64,000 nt of DNA, taken from the NCBI RefSeq assembly GCF_018069625.1, contig NZ_CP072941.1, positions 9,424,001 through 9,488,000 of the forward strand, given 5' to 3'. The position numbers and the translations under genes are program-made. The stretch is from Streptomyces yatensis. GTDB taxonomy: Bacteria; Actinomycetota; Actinomycetes; Streptomycetales; Streptomycetaceae. Positions 31,747-40,501 of the stretch are shown in pieces. The notes under the pieces were generated by a model. That model did no database searches and was not told the DNA's origin. It saw only the letters and a program-made list of their open reading frames with translations. Position 1 is the first letter of the stretch, and the number at the start of each line of letters is the position of its first letter.

Positions 31747-32973
31747 ATGAAATTCGGTTTGCTGTACGGGGCGCAGCTGCCCCGCCCCTGGACCCAGAAC
31801 TCCGAACACCGCCTGTTCAACGACATGTTGGACGAGATCGAGCTGGCCGACCGGCTCGGCTTCGACCATGTGTGGTGTCCTGAACACCACTTCCTGGAGG
31901 AGTACTCGCACATGTCCGCGCCCGAGGTGTTCCTCGGCGCGGTCAGCCAGCGCACCAGCCGCATCCGCATCGGCCACGCGGTCGCTCTGATGCCGCCGAG
32001 GTTCAATCCGACGGCCCGGGTCGCCGAGCGGATCGCCACGCTGGACCTTCTCTCCGACGGGCGGGTGGATTTCGGCACGGGCGAGTCCACCACCCCCACC
32101 GAGCTGGGCGGGTTCGGCGTGGAGCGCTCCGACAAACGGGACCAGTGGGCGGAGGCGGTGGACGCCGTCGCCCGGATGTTCGTCGAGGAGCCCTTCGCCG
32201 GATGCGAGGGCAAGTACGTTTCCGCTCCGGTCCGCAATGTGCTGCCCAAGCCCCGGCAGAAGCCACATCCGCCGATGTGGATGGCCTGCGGAAACCGGGA
32301 CGCGATCCGCATCGCGGCCGCCAAGGGGCTCGGCGCGCTGAACTTCTCCTTCTTCGGACCGGCCGAGACCAAGACATGGGTCGACGCCTACTACTCGGGC
32401 ATCGAGTCGGCGGACTGCGTACCCGCGGGGTTCGCGGTCAACGCGCAGATCGCCGCGACCATTCCGATGTTCTGCCACCAGGACGAGACCACGGCGGTGG
32501 AACGCTCCGTCGACGGCGTGCAGTTCTTCAACTTCGGCCTCGGCTTCTACGCGGGCTTCGGCACCGCTGCACCGGGCCGCACCCGGCTGTGGGAGGAGTT
32601 CCAGCGCGACCGCGACAAGCGTGGCATGGGCCGCTCCTCCTTCGGCAAGCCCGGTATGCCGCTGGGCAATCCGGCCCGGGGCGCGGTGGGCACTCCGCGC
32701 CAGATACGCGACTTCCTGCGGCTGCACGAGGAGGCCGGACTGGACCAGGCGATCTTCCTCGTCCAGGGCGGTGGCACCCGGCACGAGCACATCTGCGAGT
32801 CGCTGGAGCTCTTCGCCAACGAGGTGATGCCCGAGTTCAAGGAGCGCGATGAGACCGCCGAACGGCTGAAGGCGGCCCGGCTCCGGCCCGCCATCGATGC
32901 CGCCATGGCCCGGCGCGAGCCGCCACGGACGGCCGACCCCGACTACATCATCCCCGCCCGTAGCCAGAGCTGA
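31747..32973 (+). CDS. Luciferase-like (LLM class) flavin-dependent monooxygenase
   Basis: This 408-residue protein has the bacterial luciferase-like fold: the N-terminal strand MKFGLLYGAQ, the EHHF motif after CP, and a (beta-alpha)8 pattern through PPMWMACGNRDAI. Family members use reduced FMN (or F420) and oxygen for hydroxylation or Baeyer-Villiger oxidation. It starts 69 bp after the amide synthase on the same strand, so it is most likely a tailoring enzyme. The penultimate PKS module leaves a ketone at C5, a plausible site for oxygen insertion as in the hygrocin/divergolide family. The substrate is inferred, not shown by the sequence. Confidence 0.9.
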   Translation: MKFGLLYGAQLPRPWTQNSEHRLFNDMLDEIELADRLGFDHVWCPEHHFLEEYSHMSAPEVFLGAVSQRTSRIRIGHAVALMPPRFNPTARVAERIATLDLLSDGRVDFGTGESTTPTELGGFGVERSDKRDQWAEAVDAVARMFVEEPFAGCEGKYVSAPVRNVLPKPRQKPHPPMWMACGNRDAIRIAAAKGLGALNFSFFGPAETKTWVDAYYSGIESADCVPAGFAVNAQIAATIPMFCHQDETTAVERSVDGVQFFNFGLGFYAGFGTAAPGRTRLWEEFQRDRDKRGMGRSSFGKPGMPLGNPARGAVGTPRQIRDFLRLHEEAGLDQAIFLVQGGGTRHEHICESLELFANEVMPEFKERDETAERLKAARLRPAIDAAMARREPPRTADPDYIIPARSQS

Positions 32974-33048
32974 CACCCCCAGGCTGAAACCCACAGGCCG
33001 ACACCAGGCTGACACCCACAGGCTGACACCCACAGGCCGACACCCACA
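32971..33048 (+). repeat. Short tandem repeats between monooxygenase and P450 genes
   Basis: Five to six imperfect copies of about 14-16 bp, with core AGGCTGACACCCAC, fill the 96-bp gap in front of the P450 gene. They begin at the stop codon of the monooxygenase. The P450 ribosome site (GAAGGAG, about 33049-33055) lies just after them. No function is evident. Confidence 0.75.
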
Positions 33049-33069
33049 GAAGGAGCACGCGATACCGCC

Positions 33070-34269
33070 ATGGCTGACACCTCCGAAGAAGAACTTCGCA
33101 TCCTCGACCCGAAGACCGTCGCGGACGAACTGCGCAAGCACGGTCCGCCGCGGCAGATCACGATGCACGGCACCACGGCGTGGCTCGTCTCCCGGTACGA
33201 CGAGGTCAGGGACTGTCTCGGACACCCCGGCATGAGCCCGGCCGCCGCCTACGCCGCCTCTCAGGGCCAGACCACTCCGGTGAGCGGGCTGTTCGAGGAC
33301 ACGCTGCCCGGCACCAATCCGCCCCAGCACACCCGGCTGCGCAGGCTGCTGGCCAAGGCGTTCACGACCCGCAGGGTGGAGAGCCTGCGGCCGCGGGTGC
33401 AGGAGATCACCGACACCCTGCTGGACCGGATCGCCGTCGACGGCCGGGCCGATCTCGTCACCGCGCTGGCCATCCCGCTGCCCATGCAGGTGATCTGTGA
33501 ACTCCTCGGCGTGCCCATCGCCGACCGCACCGAATTCCACCAGTGGGCCGACCTGATGCTCACGCCCCCACTGGACCCGGACACCGCCGCACGCTCCCAG
33601 GACGCCGCCACCAAGCTGTGGACGTACATGGAGGATCTCGCCGAGGCCAGGCGGAAGGCCCCGGAGGACGATCTGATCAGCGATCTGATGTCCGCACACG
33701 AGGACGACCGGCTCAGCCACCGCGAAGTGGTCGCCACCGCACGGATGATGCTGATCGCCGGATACGAGCTGACCGGCAGCTTCATCAGCAACGCGGTCTT
33801 GTCCCTGCTGTCCCGGCCGGACCAGCTGGAGCTGCTGCGCAAGGACCCCGAACTGGCCGGGCGCGGCGGCCTGGAGGAGCTGCTCCGGCACGCAGGGCCG
33901 GGCATCCTCGTCGTGCGCTTCGCCAACGAGGATGTGGAGATCGGCCCCGTACGGATCCGGGCCGGCGACCAGGTGCTGCTGGACATGGACGCCGCACACT
34001 CCGACCCGGCACACTTCACCGACGGCGAGCGGCTGGACCTGACGAGGGACTCCGGTATGCATCTCCAGTTCGGCCACGGCATCCACTACTGCATCGGTGC
34101 GCCACTGGCCAGGGTGGAGGGGCAGATCGCCCTGGAGAGTCTGGTCCGGCGGTTCCCCGGCCTTCGGCTGGGCGTTCCCGCCTCCGAGATCAGCCACAGC
34201 AAGAACCCGTTCATCCGCTCGCTGACCGCGCTCCCCGTCGAGTTCGAGGCTCAGCGTCCCGCGGGGTGA
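33070..34269 (+). CDS. Cytochrome P450, probable ansamycin tailoring enzyme
   Basis: This 399-residue P450 has the heme-binding motif FGHGIHYCIG (Cys341) and the ExxR motif in LEELLRH. The I-helix reads AGYELTG at 230-236: the acid is present (E233), but the Thr that normally follows it for oxygen activation is Leu, with Thr one place later. It is on the PKS strand, 96 bp after the monooxygenase, so a hydroxylation or epoxidation of the ansa chain is likely. Its 3' end overlaps the convergent alkB gene by 19 bp, marking the right edge of the PKS-tailoring block. Confidence 0.92.
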   Translation: MADTSEEELRILDPKTVADELRKHGPPRQITMHGTTAWLVSRYDEVRDCLGHPGMSPAAAYAASQGQTTPVSGLFEDTLPGTNPPQHTRLRRLLAKAFTTRRVESLRPRVQEITDTLLDRIAVDGRADLVTALAIPLPMQVICELLGVPIADRTEFHQWADLMLTPPLDPDTAARSQDAATKLWTYMEDLAEARRKAPEDDLISDLMSAHEDDRLSHREVVATARMMLIAGYELTGSFISNAVLSLLSRPDQLELLRKDPELAGRGGLEELLRHAGPGILVVRFANEDVEIGPVRIRAGDQVLLDMDAAHSDPAHFTDGERLDLTRDSGMHLQFGHGIHYCIGAPLARVEGQIALESLVRRFPGLRLGVPASEISHSKNPFIRSLTALPVEFEAQRPAG

Positions 34270-34943
34270 TCGCTGGACGACACCGGATCGGCCAGGCCGG
34301 TGACCCGCATCGTGATGTTCAGCCGTCCGGACCGCAGTCCGGTGGCCGGGTCGCCGGTTCCGGGCAGGATCTTGGGGACGGCATGGTAGGCGTAGCGGGA
34401 GGGGCCTCCGAAGACGAACAGATCCCCGGAGCCGAGTTCGAGGTCGGTGTACGGCCTGGTACGGGTCTCGGTGTTGCCGAAGCGGAAGACGCAGCTGTCG
34501 CCGATGGTGAGCGAGACCACCGGGGCGGATGACCTCTCGTCCTTGTCCTGGTGCATGCCGAGTTTCGCAGGGGCGTCGTAGAAGTTGATGAGCGCGGTGT
34601 CGGGGGTGTAGTCCTCACCGGACGTCGCGTCGTCGTAAGCGTCGGCCAGGGCACGACGGCCCAACTCGACCATCCAGTCCGGAAATTCGGCGACCCGGGC
34701 GCCGTTCACATCGTCGGCCGTGCGGGTGTACGCATAGGGCTGCCAGTGCCAGCCGATGCACACCGTCCGCACCGACATGACGCCCCCGCGCGGCAGCTTG
34801 GTGTGCCGGATCGGGACCGGGCCGGTGGCCCAGCCACGGCAGGCGATGACCAGCTCCCGCTGCTGTTCGAGGGTGAGCCAGCCCGGCACATGGACGGCGC
34901 CGGGGGCCACCTCGAGGCGTGGGCGGGGGATCAGGGCGTTCAT
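34251..34943 (-). CDS. alkB: AlkB-type 2-oxoglutarate/Fe(II) dioxygenase
   Basis: This 230-residue protein matches the AlkB family. The iron ligands are visible as HxD (MHQDKDE) and a distal His (YAYHAVP), with the 2-oxoglutarate-binding Arg in RLNITMR. AlkB proteins remove methyl groups from N1-methyladenine and N3-methylcytosine in DNA. It is the last of three minus-strand genes with the methyltransferase ogt and another 2OG oxygenase, a typical actinobacterial alkylation-damage group. A role in the ansamycin pathway is unlikely. Confidence 0.9.
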   Translation of the reverse strand: MNALIPRPRLEVAPGAVHVPGWLTLEQQRELVIACRGWATGPVPIRHTKLPRGGVMSVRTVCIGWHWQPYAYTRTADDVNGARVAEFPDWMVELGRRALADAYDDATSGEDYTPDTALINFYDAPAKLGMHQDKDERSSAPVVSLTIGDSCVFRFGNTETRTRPYTDLELGSGDLFVFGGPSRYAYHAVPKILPGTGDPATGLRSGRLNITMRVTGLADPVSSSDHPAGR

Positions 34944-35093
34944 ACGGGGTTCTCCGCGGGCGGGTTGGCGATGTCGGGCCGCGACGTGGGGTCGGTGGTG
35001 CCGGGCCGCGATATGGGGCGGTGCTGCCGGGCGGCGCTGTGAGGCGGTGGGTTCGGCCGCGAAGTCGGCGGCGGCGGTGTTCCGGTCGTGGCG

Positions 35094-35822
35094 TCAGGCC
35101 GCGTCGTGGAAGACCAGGCCCAGTGCGTGGCGGCGCCCGGAGCGCACCGTGCTGACCCCGTGCCGCATGACTCCGGCCGACCAGCCGCGCTTGGTGGCCA
35201 CGGGCCGGTCACGGGTGGTGAAGATCAGCCCATGGCCTTGCTGAAGGACGGCCGTGGTGCCCCGGGACTGGGCCCGGGGCCGCTGCTCGACCAGCAGGAA
35301 CTCCCCGCCCGTGTAGTCCGTGCCGTACGCGTCCAACCCGATCACCACCTGAAGCGGAAAGAGCATGTCGCCGAACACGTCCCGGTGCAGGGCGTTCCAG
35401 TCGCCGGGGCCGTAGCGCAGCAGGATCTGCGCGGAGCGGTCCTGTCCTGCCTCATGGCACATGGCCAGCCACTTCTCCAGGCTGTCCGGCCAGGGCGCCG
35501 GGCGGCCGAGCCGCTCCGCCCAGTCACGGGCGATGGTCAGCAGCCGCGGGTAGAGCGCGGCGCGCAACTCGGCGACCGGTTCGGGCAGGTCATGGGTGAA
35601 GTAGCGGTACTGACCGGAGCCGAAGCGGTGGCGGGCCATGTCGATCGTGCTCCTGAACCGCTCCTCCCGCTCATAGAGCCCGGCGATCCGGGCGCACTGG
35701 GCGGGGGTCAGCAGCCGTGGGGTGAGCGCGCACCCGTGGGTGTCCAGCTCTTCGGCCAGCTGTGTCCAGTCGGCCGCGGCCACGCGCTGGTGGAGACGTG
35801 TGGTGTCGGTCGTGGTGCTCAT
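35094..35822 (-). CDS. 2-oxoglutarate/Fe(II) oxygenase (alkylation-repair neighbourhood)
   Basis: This 242-residue protein has a double-stranded beta-helix oxygenase pattern: HRD (ALHRDVFGDM) as HxD, a distal His near the C-terminus (MRHGVS) and Arg in SGRRHALG. It follows ogt by 116 bp and precedes alkB by 150 bp on the same strand. Such proteins are regularly found beside ada/ogt/alkB genes, but their own substrate is not established. I chose the ATG at 35822 because GGAGAAAC precedes it. That initiation region is part of a threefold tandem repeat. The gap to alkB holds GC-rich imperfect repeats. Confidence 0.85.
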   Translation of the reverse strand: MSTTTDTTRLHQRVAAADWTQLAEELDTHGCALTPRLLTPAQCARIAGLYEREERFRSTIDMARHRFGSGQYRYFTHDLPEPVAELRAALYPRLLTIARDWAERLGRPAPWPDSLEKWLAMCHEAGQDRSAQILLRYGPGDWNALHRDVFGDMLFPLQVVIGLDAYGTDYTGGEFLLVEQRPRAQSRGTTAVLQQGHGLIFTTRDRPVATKRGWSAGVMRHGVSTVRSGRRHALGLVFHDAA

Positions 35823-35897
35823 CGGTGTTTCTCCGGGATCGTGCTCGTCGGTGTTCTCCGGGATCGTGCTCAACGGTGTTCTCCGCGATCCGGGAAG
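35823..35897 (-). repeat. Triplicated 25-26 bp repeat over the initiation region of the 2OG oxygenase
   Basis: Read on the minus strand, each unit contains GATCCCGGAGAA and then CACCGA(T/C)GAGCAC. Copies begin at 35823, 35849 and 35874 (plus-strand coordinates). Only the copy next to the gene has ATG; the middle one has ACG. The ribosome site and start context have therefore been duplicated in tandem. Confidence 0.8.
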
Positions 35898-35938
35898 GGC
35901 GCGGTGCGGGCCTCGACCGGTGGGTGCGAGGCCCGTGC

Positions 35939-36445
35939 TCACAGGGTCTGGAGGGCGCCTTCGTGGACGAGGAGTCGCTGCTTGCGCTCCAGCCCGCCCG
36001 CGTAGCCGGTCAGTGCGCCGGTGGCGCCGATGACACGGTGGCAGGGCCGTACGACCAGCAGCGGATTGCGGCCGATCGCGGTGCCGACGGAGCGAACCGC
36101 CGTGCGCGGGGCGCCGATCTGCCGGGCGATGTCGCCGTAGCTGACCGTCGTGCCGTACGGAATGGTCTCCAGCGCCTGCCACACCCTGCGCTGGAAGTCC
36201 GTACCGCCCTCGACGCACTGGATGTCGAACCGGATGCGCTTGCCGTCGAAGTACGCGCGCAGCTGGGAGATGATCTCGGTGAATGCCTCGGCGTCCTCGC
36301 TCCAGCCGTCCTGGACGACGGCCCCGCCCTTCTGGCCGGGCACGGACAGGGAGACCAGCGCGGTGCCCCCGGGCGCGGTGGCGGACTTCTCGCCCACCAG
36401 CAGCAGCTCGCCGAGCGGGCTGTCGATCGTCGTGTGGACCGTCAT
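35939..36445 (-). CDS. ogt: Methylated-DNA-[protein]-cysteine S-methyltransferase
   Basis: This 168-residue protein carries the PCHRVIG active site whose Cys accepts the alkyl group from O6-methylguanine, plus the helix-turn-helix region (FQRRVWQALETIPYGTTVSY). Family length is 150-180 residues, which favours the ATG at 36445; a longer in-frame extension lacks recognisable sequence. It is first in the minus-strand group with the 2OG oxygenase and alkB. The three enzymes cover direct reversal of different alkylated bases, which could be general housekeeping or protection. Confidence 0.94.
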   Translation of the reverse strand: MTVHTTIDSPLGELLLVGEKSATAPGGTALVSLSVPGQKGGAVVQDGWSEDAEAFTEIISQLRAYFDGKRIRFDIQCVEGGTDFQRRVWQALETIPYGTTVSYGDIARQIGAPRTAVRSVGTAIGRNPLLVVRPCHRVIGATGALTGYAGGLERKQRLLVHEGALQTL

Positions 36446-36590
36446 GGCTGTGGTCCCTCTCTTCTTCTTCTCGCTGTTCTGTCGTGCGCTGCTCCCAGCA
36501 TGCGGCTTTCGGAAGCGGAAAGCTGGCGGGATTCGGACATGGTGTTTCCGGCGCCGAGTACCGGGGCCCGAAGCGCGCGACTTCCCTGCG

Positions 36591-39272
36591 TCAGCGGCCG
36601 TCCAGGGCCGTCTCGGCCCAGATGACCTTGCCATACGAGGTGTAGCGGGTGCCCCAGCGCCGGGCGAACTGGGCGACGAGGAACAGTCCGCGCCCGCCCT
36701 CGTCGGTGGTCGCGGCCCGCCGCAGATGGGGCGAGGTGCTGCTGCCGTCGGAGACCTCGCAGATCAGGTCCCGGCCGCGCAGCAGCCGTATACGCACGGG
36801 AGGGGTGCCGTACCGCAGGGCATTGGTGATCAGTTCGCTGATGACCAGCTCGGCCGTGTACACGGCGTCCTCCAGACCCCACGCCCGTAGTGTCCCTGCG
36901 CAGGTGGCGCGGATCGGCGCGACCGCCGCCGGGTCGAACGGAACATCCCACTCGGCCACGTTCCTGGGGTCCAGCAGGCGGGTGCGGGCCACCAGCAGTG
37001 CGACATCATCGCCCGGACGGGCCGGAAGGACGGTGTCGAACAGGCTGCGGCAGGTCTCGTCCGGACCGAGGTCCGGCTCGGCCTCGAGGGTGCGGCGCAG
37101 CAGCTCCAGGCCGGTGCCGGCGGTTTGGCCGGGGCCTTGGAGGAGACCGCTGGTGTACAGCACCAGGCGGCTCGCGGCGGGCAGCGAGAGGCCGATCGCC
37201 TCGAAGGGCTCTCCGCCCTGGCCCAGGGGCGGGGAGGCGGGCATCGCGGGGATGTCCACGGTGCCGTCCGGGCGGGTCAGGACGATGCCCGGATCGCCGG
37301 CCCGGGCCATGGTGCACCGGCCCGACACCGAGTCGTGGATCGCGTACAGACACCCGGCGCCGGTGATCCGGCCGCCGTGCGCGTCGGCGTCATGCTCCAG
37401 GTCGAGACGGGTGACCAGCTCGTCCAGATGGGAGATGAGCTCGTCCGGGGACACGTCCAGGGCCGAGAAGTTCTGCACCGCGGTGCGCAGTCGGCCCATC
37501 GTGGCCGCGGCGTGCACACCCTGCCCGGGCACCTTCCCGGCGACCAGCGCGACCCGGGCGCCGGGGAGGGGGATCACATCGAACCAGCTTCCGCCCACCG
37601 CCCCCTGCGCGGGCAGATAGCGGGACGCCACCTCCACGGTGTCCTGATCGGGCAGTCCGCCGGGAAGGAGGGTGCGCTGCAGGGCGGCGACCATGGCGTG
37701 TTCGTGGGTGTAGCGGCGGGCGTTGTCGACGCATACGGCGGTGCGCACGGCCAGCTCCCCGGCGATCGCCAGATCCGCTTCGTCGAACGGCTCGCCGCGC
37801 CGTGTCCGCCAGAAGGTGGCCAGGCCGAGGGTGACGCCGCGGAACCGCAGCGGGACGGTGATCAGCGAGTGGACCCCGCGGTCGAGGAGGTGCCGGGCCT
37901 CGGCACCGTATCCGGCCGGCCACTCCGCGGTGCCGGTCGGATCGTCCTGGAGTACGGCAGTCCCAGCCTTTACGGCCCGGCTCTGCGGTGTGGCCGGTGC
38001 GTAGACGACCCGCTCGCCCACGCGGAACACGGGGGCTTCTGGCGGAACCCCGCCCACGGCGGTCCGGTGCGGTGCCAGGGGCTCGTACGGCGGCTCGGGC
38101 TCCTCGCCGCGCAGCACGGGCTCCAGCAGTTCGACGGTGACGATGTCGGCGAACCGGGGGACGGCCACGTCCACCAGCTGCTCGGCGGTGCCCGTCAGCT
38201 CCAGGGAGGAGCTGATCCGCACCCCGGCGTCGGACAGCAGCTTCAGTCGCTCGCGAGCCTCCTCGGCCCGGCTGGACAGCACCCGCAGCGCGGTGGTGTC
38301 CCTCAGCGTCACCACACTTCCGGCGGGGTCGCCCGCACGGTCCGTGGACCGGATATTGACCACCAGTAGCCGGTCCCCGCAGGGGTGCACCTCGTCCGTG
38401 ACACGCCGTCCCGACGCCAGCAGCTCGGTCAGGTGCGGTTCCAGGCCGAGCTCGCCGATGTGCCGCCCCTCCGCGTCCGGAGTCAGTCGCAGCAGCTCCC
38501 GGGCCTCGTCATTGACCAGCAGCAGTCGCCCGTCCTCCGCCAGGACCAGCACCCCTTCGCGGACCGAATGCAACACCGCGTCATGGTGTTCGTACATCCG
38601 CCGCATTTCCACGGTGCCCAGGCCACGGGTCTGCCGCCGCACCCGCCCGCTCATCAGCGCCGTCCCGCCCGTGGCCAGGGCCAGCGCCCCGGCGCCACTG
38701 CCGAGCAGCAGCGGCAGCCGGTGGTCCACCGCGCTGTTCACGCTCTCCACCTTGACGCCGACCGACACGCCGCCGATGAAGGCCCCGTCGGCCCTGGTGA
38801 CGGGGACCGCCGAGACGACGGACGGGCCCTGGCTGGCCCGGAAGGTCTCCGTGATCGTCTTTCCGCTCAGCTCGTCCCGCACCAGCCCGGCCGGTCCGAC
38901 GATCCGCTTGCCGATCAAGGGCGTCTCGGGGTGGGTGAGGCGGATGCCATGCGTATTGAACACGACGACGCTGTCGACGCCGGAGCCCTTCCGCGCCGCC
39001 TCCGCATGGGACTCCAGCTGCGGCGTCGGTTTGTCGTCGCTGACGGCCCGCGCCATTCCGGGGGAGTGCGCGAGGGTCTCGGCCACCGCGAGGGATCGTC
39101 GGCGAGCGTCGAGTGTGCTGTGTTTATGGGCATCCGCCGCGACGGCCACCACCGCGGCGGTCACCAGAACCAGGGTCAGCAGAAGCTGCAGGACGAACGA
39201 CTGCCCGGCGACGCTCCGCAGCCGCGACCAGGGTCCCAGCCGACTCCGGGTCGAACGAGCATATCCGCTCAT
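36591..39272 (-). CDS. Membrane sensor with PAS, GAF, degenerate SpoIIE phosphatase and HATPase domains
   Basis: This 893-residue regulator has a transmembrane helix near residues 27-46, an extracellular sensor segment, a second helix, a PAS region (HSVREGVLVLAEDGRLLLVN), a GAF-like region, a SpoIIE-type phosphatase region and a C-terminal HATPase (SELITNALRYG, GGRGLFLV) of the anti-sigma-factor kinase type. The phosphatase looks degenerate: GGDWYD is GGSWFD (Ser codon 37587-37589), and the second conserved Asp (GDV.GHG) is Lys in GKVPGQG (codon 37533-37535). It may be a pseudophosphatase with a working kinase. The ATG at 39272 overlaps the stop of a tiny upstream reading frame (ATG-CCG-TTA-TGA). 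The partner anti-anti-sigma factor is not in the window. Confidence 0.88.
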   Translation of the reverse strand: MSGYARSTRSRLGPWSRLRSVAGQSFVLQLLLTLVLVTAAVVAVAADAHKHSTLDARRRSLAVAETLAHSPGMARAVSDDKPTPQLESHAEAARKGSGVDSVVVFNTHGIRLTHPETPLIGKRIVGPAGLVRDELSGKTITETFRASQGPSVVSAVPVTRADGAFIGGVSVGVKVESVNSAVDHRLPLLLGSGAGALALATGGTALMSGRVRRQTRGLGTVEMRRMYEHHDAVLHSVREGVLVLAEDGRLLLVNDEARELLRLTPDAEGRHIGELGLEPHLTELLASGRRVTDEVHPCGDRLLVVNIRSTDRAGDPAGSVVTLRDTTALRVLSSRAEEARERLKLLSDAGVRISSSLELTGTAEQLVDVAVPRFADIVTVELLEPVLRGEEPEPPYEPLAPHRTAVGGVPPEAPVFRVGERVVYAPATPQSRAVKAGTAVLQDDPTGTAEWPAGYGAEARHLLDRGVHSLITVPLRFRGVTLGLATFWRTRRGEPFDEADLAIAGELAVRTAVCVDNARRYTHEHAMVAALQRTLLPGGLPDQDTVEVASRYLPAQGAVGGSWFDVIPLPGARVALVAGKVPGQGVHAAATMGRLRTAVQNFSALDVSPDELISHLDELVTRLDLEHDADAHGGRITGAGCLYAIHDSVSGRCTMARAGDPGIVLTRPDGTVDIPAMPASPPLGQGGEPFEAIGLSLPAASRLVLYTSGLLQGPGQTAGTGLELLRRTLEAEPDLGPDETCRSLFDTVLPARPGDDVALLVARTRLLDPRNVAEWDVPFDPAAVAPIRATCAGTLRAWGLEDAVYTAELVISELITNALRYGTPPVRIRLLRGRDLICEVSDGSSTSPHLRRAATTDEGGRGLFLVAQFARRWGTRYTSYGKVIWAETALDGR

Positions 39273-39382
39273 AACGGCATTTATAACATCCTCCTCGTCC
39301 TGGGCGAGAAGGAGAGAGCGACATCGTTTTGATCGATCAATGTGCTGATCAAGGGCGGTTTTCGACGACTCGGGAAGGTGGG

Positions 39383-39411
39383 TTACGCGTCCGCCCGGAC
39401 GCGGGCACAAT
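39383..39411 (+). promoter_or_regulatory. Possible promoter of the S1 protease gene
   Basis: TTACGC at 39383-39388 and CACAAT at 39406-39411 are 17 bases apart, close to a housekeeping sigma-70-type arrangement, and lie 40-70 bp upstream of the start codon. A 12-bp palindrome, TTGATCGATCAA, is further upstream at 39329-39340. Confidence 0.35.
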
Positions 39412-39452
39412 GAGGCGGCTGGACCAACTGACGGCCCTTTCAAGGAGGTTCG

Positions 39453-40376
39453 GTGAGAACAGCACGCCGTACCAGGAGACGTGGTCGGCTGATCGCCGCG
39501 ATGTCCGGTCTGTTCGCCACGGCAGCCCTCGCGACAGTCGGCACGAGTGCGGCCGCTTCCTCCGCGTCCACCGCCCCGTCCACGCCCCCGGCCACGTCCG
39601 CATCTGTGTCGACGGCCGTGTCCGCCGCCGCCTCCGCCGTGGAATCCCTGGATGTCCCGGGCACCGCCTGGAGCGTGGACGAGCGCACCGGAACGCTGCG
39701 TGTTCTCGTCGGCTCCACGGCCCGGGGAGCCGACCTGGCCAGGCTCGACCGCACCGCCGAGCGTTTCCGCGGCGCCGTCAGCGTCGAGCGGCTCGACGGT
39801 CCGCTGCGTACCCTTCTCTCGGGCGGCGACGGGATCTACTCCTCCATGGGGATCCGCTGCTCCGCGGGGGTCAATGTGCAGAGTGGCGCCGCGTATTACT
39901 TCATCACGGCCGGCCACTGCACCGATGGCAACCCCACGTGGTACGCCGACTCCGGTGCGACCACCCAGGTCGGCCCGACGACCGGCACCAGCTTCCCGGG
40001 CAATGACTACGGCGTCGTCCGGTACACCAACACGGCCGTTCCGCACCCCGGGACCGTGGGAACGGTCGATGTCACCGGGACCGCCACCGCCCACGTCGGC
40101 CAGCAGGTCTGCCGCCGGGGGGCCACGACCGGTGTCCGCTGCGGTCAGGTCACCGCGCTCAACGCGACCGTCAACTACGGCGGCGGTGACATCGTCTCCG
40201 GCCTGATCCAGACCAACATCTGCGCCGAGCCGGGCGACAGTGGCGGTCCGCTCTACGCGGGCGACAAGATCATCGGCATTCTCTCGGGCGGCTCCGGGAA
40301 CTGCTCCTCCGGCGGCACCACCTTCTACCAGCCGATCCAGGAAGTGCTGAGCGCCTACGGCCTCACCGTCTACTGA
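39453..40376 (+). CDS. Secreted chymotrypsin-like serine protease (S1 family, streptogrisin type)
   Basis: This 307-residue preproprotein has a twin-basic N-terminus, a hydrophobic signal segment (about residues 15-36), a low-complexity Ser/Thr/Ala stretch, a short pro-region and a mature domain starting near [11 protein letters not shown]. The catalytic triad is visible: His in TAGHC, Asp in NDYGVV, Ser in GDSGGP. Cysteine pairs match the streptogrisin/alpha-lytic fold. The GTG at 39453 has a perfect AAGGAGG site (39442-39448). The role is extracellular protein digestion; there is no obvious link to the ansamycin genes. Confidence 0.93.
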   Translation: MRTARRTRRRGRLIAAMSGLFATAALATVGTSAAASSASTAPSTPPATSASVSTAVSAAASAVESLDVPGTAWSVDERTGTLRVLVGSTARGADLARLDRTAERFRGAVSVERLDGPLRTLLSGGDGIYSSMGIRCSAGVNVQSGAAYYFITAGHCTDGNPTWYADSGATTQVGPTTGTSFPGNDYGVVRYTNTAVPHPGTVGTVDVTGTATAHVGQQVCRRGATTGVRCGQVTALNATVNYGGGDIVSGLIQTNICAEPGDSGGPLYAGDKIIGILSGGSGNCSSGGTTFYQPIQEVLSAYGLTVY

Positions 40377-40426
40377 CACCCGCCCACCGGCCACCGCCTA
40401 CCGGTGGCGGCCCGGTGGCGCGTCGT

Positions 40427-40467
40427 CGCCGGGCCGGGACCGCCCGCCAAAAGGTCCCGGCCCGGCG
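40427..40467. terminator. Strong bidirectional hairpin between convergent genes
   Basis: A perfect 15-bp GC-rich stem (arms about 40427-40441 and 40453-40467, core CCGGGCCGGGACC) with an 11-base loop ending in AAAA sits between the protease stop and the convergent flavoprotein stop. A smaller hairpin, GCCACCG/CGGTGGC, precedes it at 40390-40408. There is no T tract, as is usual for Streptomyces terminators. Confidence 0.75.
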
Positions 40468-40501
40468 GCGGAGGCAGCCGGTGGCCCATGAAGAGCCGCC
40501 G

